DNA from: Oscillochloris sp.
GTDB taxonomy: Bacteria; Chloroflexota; Chloroflexia; Chloroflexales; Chloroflexaceae
Length of the DNA: 37,380 nucleotides
Assembly (NCBI GenBank): GCA_012032775.1
Contig: JAAUQO010000035.1
Span: 1-37,380, forward strand
Direction of reading: 5' to 3'
The notes beneath the pieces are model-generated. The model ran no database searches. It had not been told where the DNA came from and saw only the letters and a program-made list of their open reading frames with translations. The position numbers were made by a program, and so were the translations under genes. Below are positions 22,692-31,773 of the stretch, one piece after another. The stretch's first letter is position 1. The number at the start of each line of letters is the position of its first letter.

Positions 22692-25016
22692 TTACGCCCG
22701 CTGCTTCTCCACCGGCAACCAGATCTGAAAGCGAGTACCTTTGCCGAACACACTGGCAACAAAGAGCGCGCCGTCGTGGCTACGGACAATCCCCTGCACG
22801 GCGGCAAGGCCCATGCCGCGCCCCACAAACTTAGTGCTGAAAAACGGCTCAAAGATCCGTTCCTGAACCTCCGGAGGTATACCGGCGCCTTCGTCGTACA
22901 CCTCAAAGCCAACATAGCTTCCGGGCGATAGATCGTTACCGAATAAGAGTTGTTCCAGTCCGGCTCGATCCAGGTGGTCCATCCAGATCCGCACCCGCAC
23001 CAGACCACCTTCGTCAACCGCATCGGCGCTATTCATCAACAAATTCAAGATCACCTGGCGCAACTGCGATGGATCGCCGGCGACAAGCGGCACATCGGGC
23101 GCAATATCGAACTCCAGCCGACAATGCCGGAGTGCCGCAGCCGCCAACAATGTCGCCACTTCACGGACAAGCCGGCCAAGATTGATGGATGAGATCAGCA
23201 CCCGCCCTTTGCCGGTATACGCCAGAATCTGCCGGGTGAGATCGGCCGCCCGGTGCGAATGTTCGATCACTTCTTGCAAGCTCTGTTGAACTTCCGGCGA
23301 GATCGGGGTCGAATACATCGCCAATTCGGCATGGCCGACGATCGCTGCCAGGATATTGTTAAAGTCATGGGCGATTCCGCCGGCAAGCACGCCCAGGCTC
23401 TCCAGCTTTTGCGCTTCGAGCATCTTACGCTCCAGGGCCAACTGATTGGCCGCCGCCCGTTTCTGCTCACTCAAATCATAGGCGATCGTGGCCAGGCGCG
23501 TCACCCGCTGCTCGCCATCGCGCAGGGCAATCATGGTTTGCCAGTACGGCAATGCATCGCCTTTCGCATTCAGGAAGGCGGTCTCGCCATGCCAGATCCC
23601 GTCGCGCAGGGTGATTGGGATCGCCTGTGTTCGCAACAGATGCAACACCCAGTCGGGCTGAAAGCGGTTCGCGCTCAGCCGTTCCGGGGCAACATCGAAC
23701 GGTACGCCGTGCAAAAGACGTGCGGTACGATTGAGATAGCGCAGACGGCCTTCCAGATCGACAATACTCACCAGGGCCGGGCTGGCCTCAAGGATCGCAA
23801 CCAGCCAGTCACGCACTTCTTCGGCATGCCGGCGCGCGGTAATATCACGACCGACCGACTGGATCTCGATCGGCGTAGCGGGATCGCGACTGATCACCTG
23901 GCTTGTCCACTCGCACCAGGCAATCGTGCCGTCGCTGCGCACCACCCGATTGATCCCGACACGGATATGGCCGGACGGCAACTCGGTTGCGATACCGACC
24001 TGAAGCTGCTCAAGATCGGCGGGATGCACCACATCGTAGATCGGTTTGCCGAGCAGATCCTCACGTGAGCGCTGGAAGAAGCGGCAATAGGCATCGTTGA
24101 CAAATGTGCGCCGGCCATCGCCGAAGGTCCAACAAAGCACCAGTTCGGTCTGTTGTTCGATCAACATCCGATAGCGCGACTCGCTGTCGCGTAATGCCGC
24201 TTCAGTCTGCCGCCGTGCGGTCAGATCCTCCACCAATACCAGGCCCAGCAACGTATTTCCATCGCTCACAGGAACCGCCGTGCCGGTTAAGCGCACCGGC
24301 ACAAGATGGCCATCTTTATGGTAATAATGCTTTTCGATCTCATAATATTGGCTGCTCCCATCAAGCAAGCCCTGGGCCAATTCCGCCTCGCGCACTATGT
24401 CTTCCGGCGGCGACAACTCGTTGACCGAGATCTGCCGCAATTCCGCCTCGCTGTAACCAATGAGATCTTGAAAGGATTGATTGGCGGCAACGATCGACCA
24501 ACCGCCGCCGAAGGCGATTCCAATCCCGGTATGGCGGTAGATCCGCTCAAATGCAACCCGATAATCGACAAGCTCTGGGATCGGCGGAGCATGGATTTTG
24601 GCAGGCGCAACAATCGCCTGATGCACAAGACTGAAGGCCAACAGGTCAGCCAGTAGGGTGATAAAGTCCATTGTCAGAACGGCATGGGGCAGCAGGCGCA
24701 AACTGCCCAACACCCGACCCTGAGCTACAAGCGGCGCCTGAAGCACCGACGGCCCAGCCTGCAGCAGTTGTTCCAGGGCATCAGGTTGATCAGGGTCGCC
24801 GACAAAGGCCAGAATCCGGAACGGATGCTCGCTTGCAACAACGGCGGCGGCATGTGCAACCAGCGGAACCAGCGCATGCACACAGAGTTCAGCCGGATCG
24901 GCGTCGGGTTGTGCGGCGAGGGAATGAATGATCTGGGCAAGAATCTTCCAATCGGAGCCGACAAAGGAGGCACGCGGCGGATCACAACCTGCAGGCGGGA
25001 GAGATGGCTGCGCCAT
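22692..25016 (-). CDS. PAS-domain sensor histidine kinase (orphan)
   Basis: This 774-residue soluble kinase has no clear membrane segment. In order it has a GAF-like N-terminal region (about 15-140), three PAS domains (about 145-265, 280-395 and 405-520: SVGRDITARR and LATIAYDLSEQKR mark their ends), the dimerisation helix with phospho-accepting His in GGIAHDFNNILAAIVGHAEL, and the ATPase domain with N box VILNLLMNSADAV, G1 DEGAGIPP, F box FEPFFSTK and G2 GRGMGLAAVQGI. No receiver domain is attached and no response regulator lies nearby, so the partner is encoded elsewhere. PAS domains may sense redox, light or small ligands, and no heme or flavin ligand motif could be assigned. The ATG at 25016 has GAAGGA about ten bases upstream. 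Confidence 0.9.
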   Translation of the reverse strand: MAQPSLPPAGCDPPRASFVGSDWKILAQIIHSLAAQPDADPAELCVHALVPLVAHAAAVVASEHPFRILAFVGDPDQPDALEQLLQAGPSVLQAPLVAQGRVLGSLRLLPHAVLTMDFITLLADLLAFSLVHQAIVAPAKIHAPPIPELVDYRVAFERIYRHTGIGIAFGGGWSIVAANQSFQDLIGYSEAELRQISVNELSPPEDIVREAELAQGLLDGSSQYYEIEKHYYHKDGHLVPVRLTGTAVPVSDGNTLLGLVLVEDLTARRQTEAALRDSESRYRMLIEQQTELVLCWTFGDGRRTFVNDAYCRFFQRSREDLLGKPIYDVVHPADLEQLQVGIATELPSGHIRVGINRVVRSDGTIAWCEWTSQVISRDPATPIEIQSVGRDITARRHAEEVRDWLVAILEASPALVSIVDLEGRLRYLNRTARLLHGVPFDVAPERLSANRFQPDWVLHLLRTQAIPITLRDGIWHGETAFLNAKGDALPYWQTMIALRDGEQRVTRLATIAYDLSEQKRAAANQLALERKMLEAQKLESLGVLAGGIAHDFNNILAAIVGHAELAMYSTPISPEVQQSLQEVIEHSHRAADLTRQILAYTGKGRVLISSINLGRLVREVATLLAAAALRHCRLEFDIAPDVPLVAGDPSQLRQVILNLLMNSADAVDEGGLVRVRIWMDHLDRAGLEQLLFGNDLSPGSYVGFEVYDEGAGIPPEVQERIFEPFFSTKFVGRGMGLAAVQGIVRSHDGALFVASVFGKGTRFQIWLPVEKQRA

Positions 25017-25160
25017 ATGCGACCATTCCTTCAAGGGAAGTACTGGAAGCCGGCGGCACTCCCCCGAGCACCGCAACTGCCGCAGCACGACAGAGCTGCA
25101 TGACCGACATTCCAGAGGTTTGGACGTCTGCGGGTACTATAGCACAGGTTCACTGCCGGG

Positions 25161-27073
25161 TTAGCGCAGCTGCGAGTCGGTGCGGCGCAGCACCACTCCA
25201 GCGTAGGCCGGCAGCGCAACCGAAGACGCGCCGGTAGCGGCATCATCGCTGGCCAGTTCTACAATCCAGTCGCCGGGCGGCAACATGATGCGCCCACTGG
25301 CCGGGCTGCGATTGAGCGCCACAAGCCGTTGTTCGGGGCCAAGGCCACAGCGGCACAGGTAATGCGACCGCACATCGTCGATAAAGAGGGTTTCCCGTGC
25401 ACCGGCCCAGGCCGCAGCCGCGTTGCGCCGTAATGCGCCCAAACGGCAATAGAAATCGTATAAACTCTGGTTTTGCGCTTCGCCCCAGAGCATCGGCAGG
25501 CGGGATTCCTCGGGGTGGCCGCTCCCGTCGCGATGGCGTACATCGCGCTGCTGACTAAGACCAACCTCGGTGCCGTAGTAGACAATCGGTGTGTGCGGCA
25601 GGGTATATTGGCAGAGGGCGGCTAAGCGCAAACGCCGGATATCACCGCGCACCACCCAGAGAAAGCGGTTCATATCGTGATTATCGAGGAACGAGGGCAT
25701 TGCGAATTCGGGTGGGAAGGCAGCAAAATGCCGGCGCAGGAAGCTGTCGAAACCACTGACCGACAACTCATCGAAGGCGAAAAAACGCCGGAATGCCTGC
25801 AACAACAAAAAATCAAGACATCCATCCATGCGCCCGACATATGAGTGCAGCATTTCGGCCGTATCAACCGCCTCACCGAGTAAGGCGCAATCGGGGCGAA
25901 CCGCACGGGCTGCGGCGCGAAACTCTGTCCAGAAAGCGTGGGATGGGCCGATCGTATAATCAAGCCGAAAGCCATCGACACCCCGTTCCAGCCAGCGCAA
26001 CGCCGAGTCGATCACAAAGCCCCGCGCTTCAGGATGATCGCAGTTTAACTGCGGCATCGTCCGCACGCCGAAAAATGAGACATAGGTATCGGGATAACTG
26101 GTAAAGGTGAACCAATCGCGGTAAGGGCTGGCGGGATTCGTGAGTGCATCCTGAAAATAGGGATGCTCGTCGGAGATATGATTGGCGACAAAATCGAAGA
26201 TCAGGCGCATGCCGCAGGCATGGGTTGCATCGATCAAGGCTTGCAGATCGTCCACCGTACCTAAGCGCGGCTCGACCCGAGCGAGATCGGTCGCATCATA
26301 GCCGTGGTGGGAGGGCGAAGGGAAAAGCGGCGAAAGCCAGATCGCGGCTGCGCCGAGTGCGCTGATATGATCGAGTTGTTCAAGCACGCCCCTGATACTG
26401 CCGCCATAAAACCCCATCGGCGTCTCAGGATCGGCGAATGCACGACCGTCGCCGGGGCAAAAGCGATCCAGAAAGACGTGATAAATTGGCCCGTCGGCCA
26501 ACCAGGTTGCCCGCTGGAGTTGGTCGATGGCGAAGGCGAAGGTGCGCGCCCGGCGCACAAAGGTCAGGTTAAATTCGGACCCGATCGCGCGCAAGTATGG
26601 ATCGCCGGGACTGCGATCACCGATCACACTGCCGTCGCCGGCAGTACTGCCGATAATCTCACTGGCCCAGATGCTTTCAGCGCTATGATCCGACCAGGCC
26701 TCGATCCGATAGCGCACGATCGTACCGGCGGGTTGGGGCGGAACATGCAGCAGCCACTCTTCGCAATAGCCCCACAGAAACGTATCCCAGCGACTGGCAT
26801 ACCGTTCGCCGTGCGCGACAAAGCTCGTGGCGGCGGGAATAGCGCGCGATCCGGCCGGTTCACTGCCATCGGTGGTGAAATAACAGGCAACCTGCTGGCC
26901 GCGATATCGGGGCCGAGGCTCACCCAGAGTTGCACCGGCTGATCGGGCTGCGGGTCGGCGGGAATGACACGGTGACGATGCGAAAGCCCGGCATGCTCGG
27001 CCTTCAGATAGCCAAGCCGCCGGGCATCGGTTGCGAGCGTCCCGAAGATGAAATCGGAAGAAACAGTATCCAT
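25161..27073 (-). CDS. GH13 maltodextrin glycosidase (neopullulanase/cyclomaltodextrinase-like), interrupted by a one-base frameshift
   Basis: Joined across a break at 26909-26912, the product is 637 residues. The N-terminal domain (MDTVSSDFIFGTLATDARRL, VQLWVSLGP, then RYRGQQVACYFTTDGSEPAG) is a beta-sandwich of the kind found on neopullulanases. The catalytic barrel has all four GH13 regions: DFVANH, GFRLDYTIG (nucleophile Asp), LLGEAVD (acid/base Glu) and FLDNHD. A C-terminal beta domain follows. No signal peptide is present, so it probably degrades imported maltodextrins in the cytoplasm. That fits its place as the last gene of the malEFG operon, 72 bp after malG. The upstream frame with the true N-terminus lacks one C relative to the downstream frame. 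No strong Shine-Dalgarno was found for the ATG at 27073. Confidence 0.86.
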
Positions 27074-27101
27074 AGGGCAAATCTGGAAACACCTGTTTGT
27101 T

Positions 27102-27135
27102 GGGTGGTGCTGGCAGCGAAGCCGCAACACCACCC
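27102..27135 (-). terminator. Hairpin between malG and the GH13 gene
   Basis: GGGTGGTG (27102-27109) pairs with CACCACCC (27128-27135), and an inner GGC/GCC pair extends the stem. There is no U-run on the minus strand, so it is better read as an attenuator or mRNA-stability element than a full terminator. Confidence 0.5.
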
Positions 27136-27145
27136 ACCGAACATA

Positions 27146-28252
27146 CTAGCCTTTCACACCACCCAATGTCAGACCGCCGACAATATAGCGTTGCAGCGCC
27201 AGGTAGACGATCGCCACCGGCAGCGAGACCAGGATCGACATCGCGGCGAAGCGCGACCAGGGCACCGAGCCGGCGTACTGGCCGGTCATATTCCAGAGCG
27301 CCATCGCCAGGGTAAAATCCTCGGGCTGAGTCAGGAACTGCCAACTCAGGAAGAACTCCGTCCAGCCACCCATAAAGCCGAGGAAACCGGTGACGGCGAT
27401 CGCCGGCACCGTCAGGGGCAATATAACCTGGAAGAAGATCTGGTTGGCGCTGGCGCCATCGATAATCGCCGCTTCTTCAAGCTCCTTGGGAATCGTATCC
27501 AGGTAGCCCTTCAAATTCCAGATTGCGAAGGGCAACGCACCCGAGATCATCGCAATCCCGACGCCGAGCAGCGAGTCGCGCAGATTGAAAGGCCGGCCTT
27601 CATCGATGGTGAAGCCCTGCGAGATGATATAGCCGCCGAAAAGCACCCCGACCGCCACCAGCACCAGTATGGTCAGACTATAGGTTCGATCGCGGATATT
27701 GGGCCAGGCGATCAGGCCCGAGATGATCAGCATAAAGCTGCCGAAAGCGATAAAGATGATATTGATCAGCGTGGTACTGACGCGCACCCCGTTGAGCATC
27801 GCGAAAAGCGGCGCAATTGTGGCGACGGCCGGGATCACCGTGATCGCCAGCACACTGATCATCAACATCTGGCGGCCGCGGAACTTAAAGCGCGAGAAGG
27901 CGTACGCGGCGCTGATACCGATCAACACCGCCAGCAGCGAGACCCCACCGGCGAGCTTGAAGCTGTTCAAAGCCAATTGGGCAAACGTCACCGGATTAGC
28001 GGTCGGCTTATCCATCACCGCCAGGTAGGCCTCGAACGACGCACCGGGCGGAAAAAGATTCAACTCGGTGGGGCGAGCGATATTGCGCGGGTCGATCGAC
28101 ATACTCACGATCCAGAGGATCGGGAAAAGCACCGAGAAAGCGATCAGCAGGCAGAAGGCTTGCAACAACAGATGCTGCAAGATCGGAAGCCGGCGACCGG
28201 CCGTAGCGCTACCCTTCCGCTGAGTAGGCCGCGAAGTTGCAACACTAGACAT
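27146..28252 (-). CDS. malG: Maltodextrin ABC transporter permease MalG, with an inserted membrane segment pair
   Basis: This 368-residue inner-membrane permease carries the EAA loop that docks the ATPase (EEAAIIDGASANQIFFQVIL, about 259-278), preceded by the MalG hallmark LPFAIWNLKGYLDTIP. Usual MalG proteins are about 280-300 residues. Here about 70 extra residues (roughly 158-228) lie between the helix after PLFAMLNGVRV and the LPFAIWN helix. They hold two hydrophobic stretches (about 162-181 and 192-211) separated by a charged WPNIRDRT link and followed by a polar TIDEGRPFN loop. The ATG overlaps the end of malF by 8 bp, a sign of translational coupling. No mal ATPase gene is present in the window. 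Confidence 0.9.
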   Translation of the reverse strand: MSSVATSRPTQRKGSATAGRRLPILQHLLLQAFCLLIAFSVLFPILWIVSMSIDPRNIARPTELNLFPPGASFEAYLAVMDKPTANPVTFAQLALNSFKLAGGVSLLAVLIGISAAYAFSRFKFRGRQMLMISVLAITVIPAVATIAPLFAMLNGVRVSTTLINIIFIAFGSFMLIISGLIAWPNIRDRTYSLTILVLVAVGVLFGGYIISQGFTIDEGRPFNLRDSLLGVGIAMISGALPFAIWNLKGYLDTIPKELEEAAIIDGASANQIFFQVILPLTVPAIAVTGFLGFMGGWTEFFLSWQFLTQPEDFTLAMALWNMTGQYAGSVPWSRFAAMSILVSLPVAIVYLALQRYIVGGLTLGGVKG

Positions 28253-29321
28253 CGTAGCTCTCCGTAGCGCGTGAAATGCGGTTCGTAATCAGGAAGATCG
28301 GGGCCAGAATCAGGGCGATCATCACACTGAACGCCGCCGCCATACCATACAACTGGAAGGAGTTGATCAGCTTATAGGCCTGCGTAACCAGGATCTCGGT
28401 TCGACCGAGCGGACCGCCGCCGCTCATAAAGAAGACGACATGGAAAAGATTAAAGGTCGTCACCATACCGACCATTGCCGCAGGCACCATGGCCGGGCGC
28501 AGCAGCGGCAGGGTGATTTTCCAAAACTGGTCGAGGCCGGTAGCGCCATCGATCGAAGCCGCCTCGTACATATCCTTGGGGATACTCTGGAGCGCGCCGG
28601 TGGCGACGATCGTCATAAACGGCCAGCCAAGCCAGATATTCGCGATCAACATCGCATAATACGAAAGAGGCAGCGGAATACCCGGAATGGGATCCTGAAT
28701 CTGATTAAACCAGCGGATATTAAAGGTTCCATCGGGCAAACCGAAGGGCGCGAAGATCATCGCGAGGCCCTGATTGATCGCACCGTACTGGTCGTCGAAC
28801 ATATTACGCCAGACGGTTGCGATCACAATATTGGGCAAGACCATTGGTAAGATATAAATCGCCCGATAGATTTTTCGCCCAAATAAACCCTCGACATTCA
28901 GCAGCACCGCAATCAAAATTCCAAGCCCAACGTGAAAAATCACGTTTGAGAATGTCCACCAGAGATTAAAGATAACCTGGCGGACAAAATTAAAGTTACT
29001 GCCGATCTGAGCGACGAATTGGGCCTCGCTGGTAAAGATTTTGAGGTAATTATCGAAACCGACATACTGCGGCTCGCGATAATTGGCCGGCGGCTCGCCA
29101 TTTGGTCCGATCGGGTTAAGGGTCTGCTTACCCTCAGCTTTGATCACACCATAATCGGTGAACGACATCCAGACCTGAAACACCATGGGGTAAAACGTCA
29201 TCACCAACATGACCGCCAGAGCCGGGGCAAGGTACGCAAATGGAATCCACTCGCGGGACGAGCGTTTCCGTGGGGAAGTACCAGCCCCGACAGTGGCCAT
29301 GCCCTGGTCTGTCGTAGCCAT
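28245..29321 (-). CDS. malF: Maltodextrin ABC transporter permease MalF
   Basis: The 358-residue permease has about six to seven helices and the EAA motif YEAASIDGATGLDQFWKITL. A large extracytoplasmic loop after TM1 (TDYGVIKAEGKQTLNP, then PQYVGFDNYLKIF) is longer than in short MalF forms but shorter than in E. coli. The final helices include TTFNLFHVVFFMSGGGPLG, typical of sugar permeases of this class. The ATG at 29321 has AAGGAG six bases upstream, which decides against an earlier in-frame start at 29378. It is the second gene of the malE-malF-malG-GH13 operon. Confidence 0.9.
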   Translation of the reverse strand: MATTDQGMATVGAGTSPRKRSSREWIPFAYLAPALAVMLVMTFYPMVFQVWMSFTDYGVIKAEGKQTLNPIGPNGEPPANYREPQYVGFDNYLKIFTSEAQFVAQIGSNFNFVRQVIFNLWWTFSNVIFHVGLGILIAVLLNVEGLFGRKIYRAIYILPMVLPNIVIATVWRNMFDDQYGAINQGLAMIFAPFGLPDGTFNIRWFNQIQDPIPGIPLPLSYYAMLIANIWLGWPFMTIVATGALQSIPKDMYEAASIDGATGLDQFWKITLPLLRPAMVPAAMVGMVTTFNLFHVVFFMSGGGPLGRTEILVTQAYKLINSFQLYGMAAAFSVMIALILAPIFLITNRISRATESYDV

Positions 29322-29426
29322 GACAGTCTCCTTCTTTGGTTGGCGGCACAACAATGACGCACAATTTGGATATAGCAACTATAACAGAAATCGCGTCCAG
29401 CGGGAATAACAGATGCCGGATATGCC

Positions 29427-29457
29427 ACAGGCGCGCAGTGATATGCTGCGCGCCTGT
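29427..29457 (-). repeat. Perfect 12-bp stem-loop between malE and malF
   Basis: ACAGGCGCGCAG (29427-29438) and CTGCGCGCCTGT (29446-29457) form a perfect stem with a seven-base loop, 20 bp after the malE stop codon. This position is classic for intercistronic hairpins that protect the abundant binding-protein mRNA from 3' decay and reduce downstream expression. It lacks a U-run. Confidence 0.75.
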
Positions 29458-29476
29458 TGTTCCTTCACGGTCGGAA

Positions 29477-30737
29477 CTACTTCCCGTTAGCTGTATTCAT
29501 CTGGGCACAGGCGTTGGTGACGGTTTCCACCGGATCAGCGTTGCCGTCGAGCATGGCGTTCATGGAATCGCCGAAGTTACCCCAGAAGTTATCCAACTCG
29601 GCCACCTGCGGGCGCGGTGCACCGTTGAACGAAGCCTCGGCGAAGCCCTGCACCAGCGGATCGCCGATCTCGACCTCGGTGCTGACCGGCACGTGACCGG
29701 CGACATCGACATAGGTCTTCATCGACTCGGCGCTGGTGAGGAAGAGCGCCAGGGCAACAGCGCCGGGGATGTTCGGGCTGTTGACGTTCACATAGAAGCC
29801 GTCAACACCGGTAAGCGGGCCGGCCGGGTTGGTGGCGCCGGGCATCGGGGCCACACCCAGGTTGTCGCCGAGGGCAGCCTTATAATCGCCGAGCGACCAG
29901 GGGCCGTTGATGATCATGTCGGCCTTGCCCTCCTTGAAGAGCGAATCGGCCTGACCGCCATCAGTCGAGAAGGTGACATTCGGCTCAGCCTTGAGCTCGG
30001 CCAGGTAGCTGAACCACTGCTGGCCGGCGGCGCTGTCGGCCACACACTTGCCGCTCTCGTCCATCAGTTGGCCGCCGAAGGCCTGGAGCCAGCCGAAGTT
30101 GTGGTAGGGGTTCTGGTTGAGCACAATCGTGTTATCGCCCTTCACCATCTCCATCAACTCAGCGGTGGTGGTGGGCGGAGTGGCAACGCGCTCTTTGTTG
30201 TAATAGAGCGCTACAGCCTTAAGCGACTCGGGGATCGCATACAGCTTGCCGTCAACCGTCATCCCATCAAAGCCGATCTCGGCAATATTGGTGATCTGGC
30301 TGCGGTACTCGCTCAGGTCGGCAAGCAAACCGGCGCGCACCTGACTGCCAAGCGAGTCGTTCGGGGCGATGAACATATCGGGGCCACCGCCGGACGAAAC
30401 CTCATTCTGGAACTTGTTAAAAATCTGGTCGAAGGGAATCTGGAGAACCTGGATATCGGCATCAGGATAGGCCGTGCGAGCATTTTCAACCAGAGTGTTG
30501 ATCGCCTGCTCTTCGGCGCCGCCGGTGCCGTAGGCATGCCAGAGGGTAACCGTGCCGGTAACAGGCATCATACCGCCCGTCTCGGCGGGAGCGGGCTCGG
30601 CGGGGAGCGGGGGCGGCAGTCGGCTCAACAGGGGCAGGGGCGACGGTCGGGTCAGCGGCGGGGGCCTGGGTGCCACAGGCCGCCAGGATCATGGCAAACA
30701 GCGCGATCAGCGCGATCAGCGACAGCTGCTTCTTCAT
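29477..30737 (-). CDS. malE: Maltodextrin-binding lipoprotein MalE, interrupted by a one-base frameshift
   Basis: The start is ATG at 30737 (AAGGAG nine bases upstream), giving MKKQLSLIALIALFAMILAA followed by the lipobox Cys, so this is a surface-anchored lipoprotein. An Ala-Pro linker (PTVAPAPVEPTAAPAP) follows, where the frame is lost. In another frame the protein continues PAETGGMMPVTGTVTLWHAY and runs to the end of an ordinary solute-binding protein 1 domain (VTLWHAYGTGGAEEQAI, GPDMFIAPND, MIINGPWSLGDY, VDGFYVNVNSP). Removing one C from the runs at 30602-30605 or 30610-30614 restores 419 residues. It captures maltodextrins for MalFG and heads the operon. The promoter region shows only weak elements (TTGGAT and TATCAA near 30809-30836). 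Confidence 0.88.
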
Positions 30738-30891
30738 CTACGTGTGCTCCTTAGCATGGATTTTGGCCTACAATGGCCGTAACAAAAGGGACAAGAGAAC
30801 CTGTAGGATTGATAGACCGACATCCGAAAAATCCAACCTGGCGCTGCGAAAACCACCTCCTTTCAGGTGCGGTTCAGCGTTCACGGCCCGA

Positions 30892-30908
30892 GGCGAGGAA
30901 CGCTCGCC
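30892..30908 (-). terminator. Small hairpin after the MarR gene
   Basis: GGCGAG (30892-30897), loop GAACG and CTCGCC (30903-30908) form a six-base stem, 26 bp beyond the MarR stop on the minus strand. A weaker CACCT/AGGTG hairpin follows. Both are small, so termination before malE is uncertain. Confidence 0.3.
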
Positions 30909-30933
30909 GCCGGCCCTGGACACTCATCCCGTA

Positions 30934-31407
30934 TTATGATGAAACGAGCGGATCCGCCGCTAACCTGCTCAGAAGGCCATCGCGCAGTTTCTGCAACAGA
31001 TCCTGTAATTGTTGTTGTTCGGTGGTATCGAGGATGCTCAGCCGCTCGACCAGCGATTCCGACTGCGCCCGGCGGGCCTGATCACGCAGTAATCGACCGC
31101 GATCGGTCAGAACAACCCGCTGCACACGCCGGTCGGTTGGATCGGCATCACGCCGAACCAGACCTGCGCGTTCAAGGCGATCAATAATGCGTGTAACAGT
31201 GCTTTTGTCGATCAGCAGACGACTACTCACATCGGTGAGACGCCATCCGAGGTTGTCGTCGAGGGTGTTGAGTACACTGAACTGAGAAATGCTCAAATCG
31301 TACTCGCGCAGTACGCGCCGATCACCATCATCCAACAGAACGTAGATATCATGAATCATGCGGTATTGCTGCTCTGCAAAATACGTTTTCATCGGCGACA
31401 ACATCAT
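30934..31407 (-). CDS. MarR-family transcriptional regulator
   Basis: The 157-residue winged-helix regulator has an N-terminal dimerisation helix, recognition region LIDKSTVTRIIDRLERAGLV, the wing with the signature DPTDRRVQRVVLTDRGR, and a long C-terminal helix. MarR proteins usually bind as dimers to their own promoters and release on binding phenolic or other ligands or on oxidation. The start lies among several possible codons (31407, 31404, 31392) and none has a good ribosome-binding site. It is upstream of malE on the same strand with a 196-bp gap, so it may control or accompany the mal operon. Two operator-like sites flank its own promoter. Confidence 0.9.
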   Translation of the reverse strand: MMLSPMKTYFAEQQYRMIHDIYVLLDDGDRRVLREYDLSISQFSVLNTLDDNLGWRLTDVSSRLLIDKSTVTRIIDRLERAGLVRRDADPTDRRVQRVVLTDRGRLLRDQARRAQSESLVERLSILDTTEQQQLQDLLQKLRDGLLSRLAADPLVSS

Positions 31408-31409
31408 CG

Positions 31410-31425
31410 TTGTTTACGCAACTAT
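31410..31425. promoter_or_regulatory. Operator-like site 1 of the MarR promoter
   Basis: TTGTTTACGCAACTAT matches site 2 at 13 of 16 positions. The core TTGTTTACGCAA is an imperfect palindrome of the TTG...CAA kind used by MarR proteins. It lies directly upstream of the MarR start codon, in the 5' leader. Confidence 0.5.
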
Positions 31426-31439
31426 TGTGATGGAAACTT

Positions 31440-31455
31440 TTGTGTGCGCAAGTAT
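31440..31455. promoter_or_regulatory. Operator-like site 2 of the MarR promoter
   Basis: TTGTGTGCGCAAGTAT begins exactly 30 bp from site 1, about three helical turns, so both would face the same side of DNA. It overlaps the -10 box, where a bound dimer would block RNA polymerase. Confidence 0.55.
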
Positions 31456-31479
31456 ACTACGCTTCAGACACGCCGTCAA
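31451..31479 (-). promoter_or_regulatory. Promoter of the MarR gene
   Basis: On the minus strand, TTGACG (31479-31474) is 17 bp from TATACT (31456-31451). This is a near-consensus sigma-70 promoter whose start site would fall near 31444, inside operator-like site 2. Confidence 0.75.
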
Positions 31480-31666
31480 GCCATTTTCCATGATTCCAGC
31501 ACGATTTCCGTAAAAGTGAGCAGGGGATCAATGTCGCGAGGTAGGAGTGCGATTACGTGTAGGTGACGCGAACCTTGAAGACGGCGCCTGTTTCCGGAAT
31601 TATCTGGCATGATTTCGGTGAACTTATTATAACGCAACTGCACTGTGCCGTGCAATAGCCCGGCGA

Positions 31667-31675
31667 TGGTATAAT
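31667..31675 (+). promoter_or_regulatory. Extended -10 promoter of the PucR-type gene
   Basis: TGGTATAAT is a perfect extended -10 element about 100 bp upstream of the regulator's ATG. No good -35 is present, which extended -10 promoters do not need. Between 31480 and 31660 nothing else was recognised. Confidence 0.5.
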
Positions 31676-31773
31676 CGGCTTGACACTCGCCATATTCGGG
31701 GGTGGCGGGATGGCGTACAAAGCCTACCCATCAGCACCATCGCTACGCCCGAATCTACTCAGAATAGCGCGCG

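Noticed and set aside
26950..27344. Extended N-terminus of the GH13 frame overlapping malG
   Set aside because: It has no similarity to GH13 N-terminal domains; the true N-terminus is in another frame beginning at 27073.
26930..28267. Plus-strand open frame of about 445 codons across malG
   Set aside because: It is antisense to a permease with clear EAA motif; its Arg/His/Gln-rich composition is typical of a shadow frame.
29336..30754. Plus-strand open frame of about 470 codons across malE
   Set aside because: The opposite strand encodes a convincing binding protein; the plus-strand translation resembles low-complexity antisense of it.
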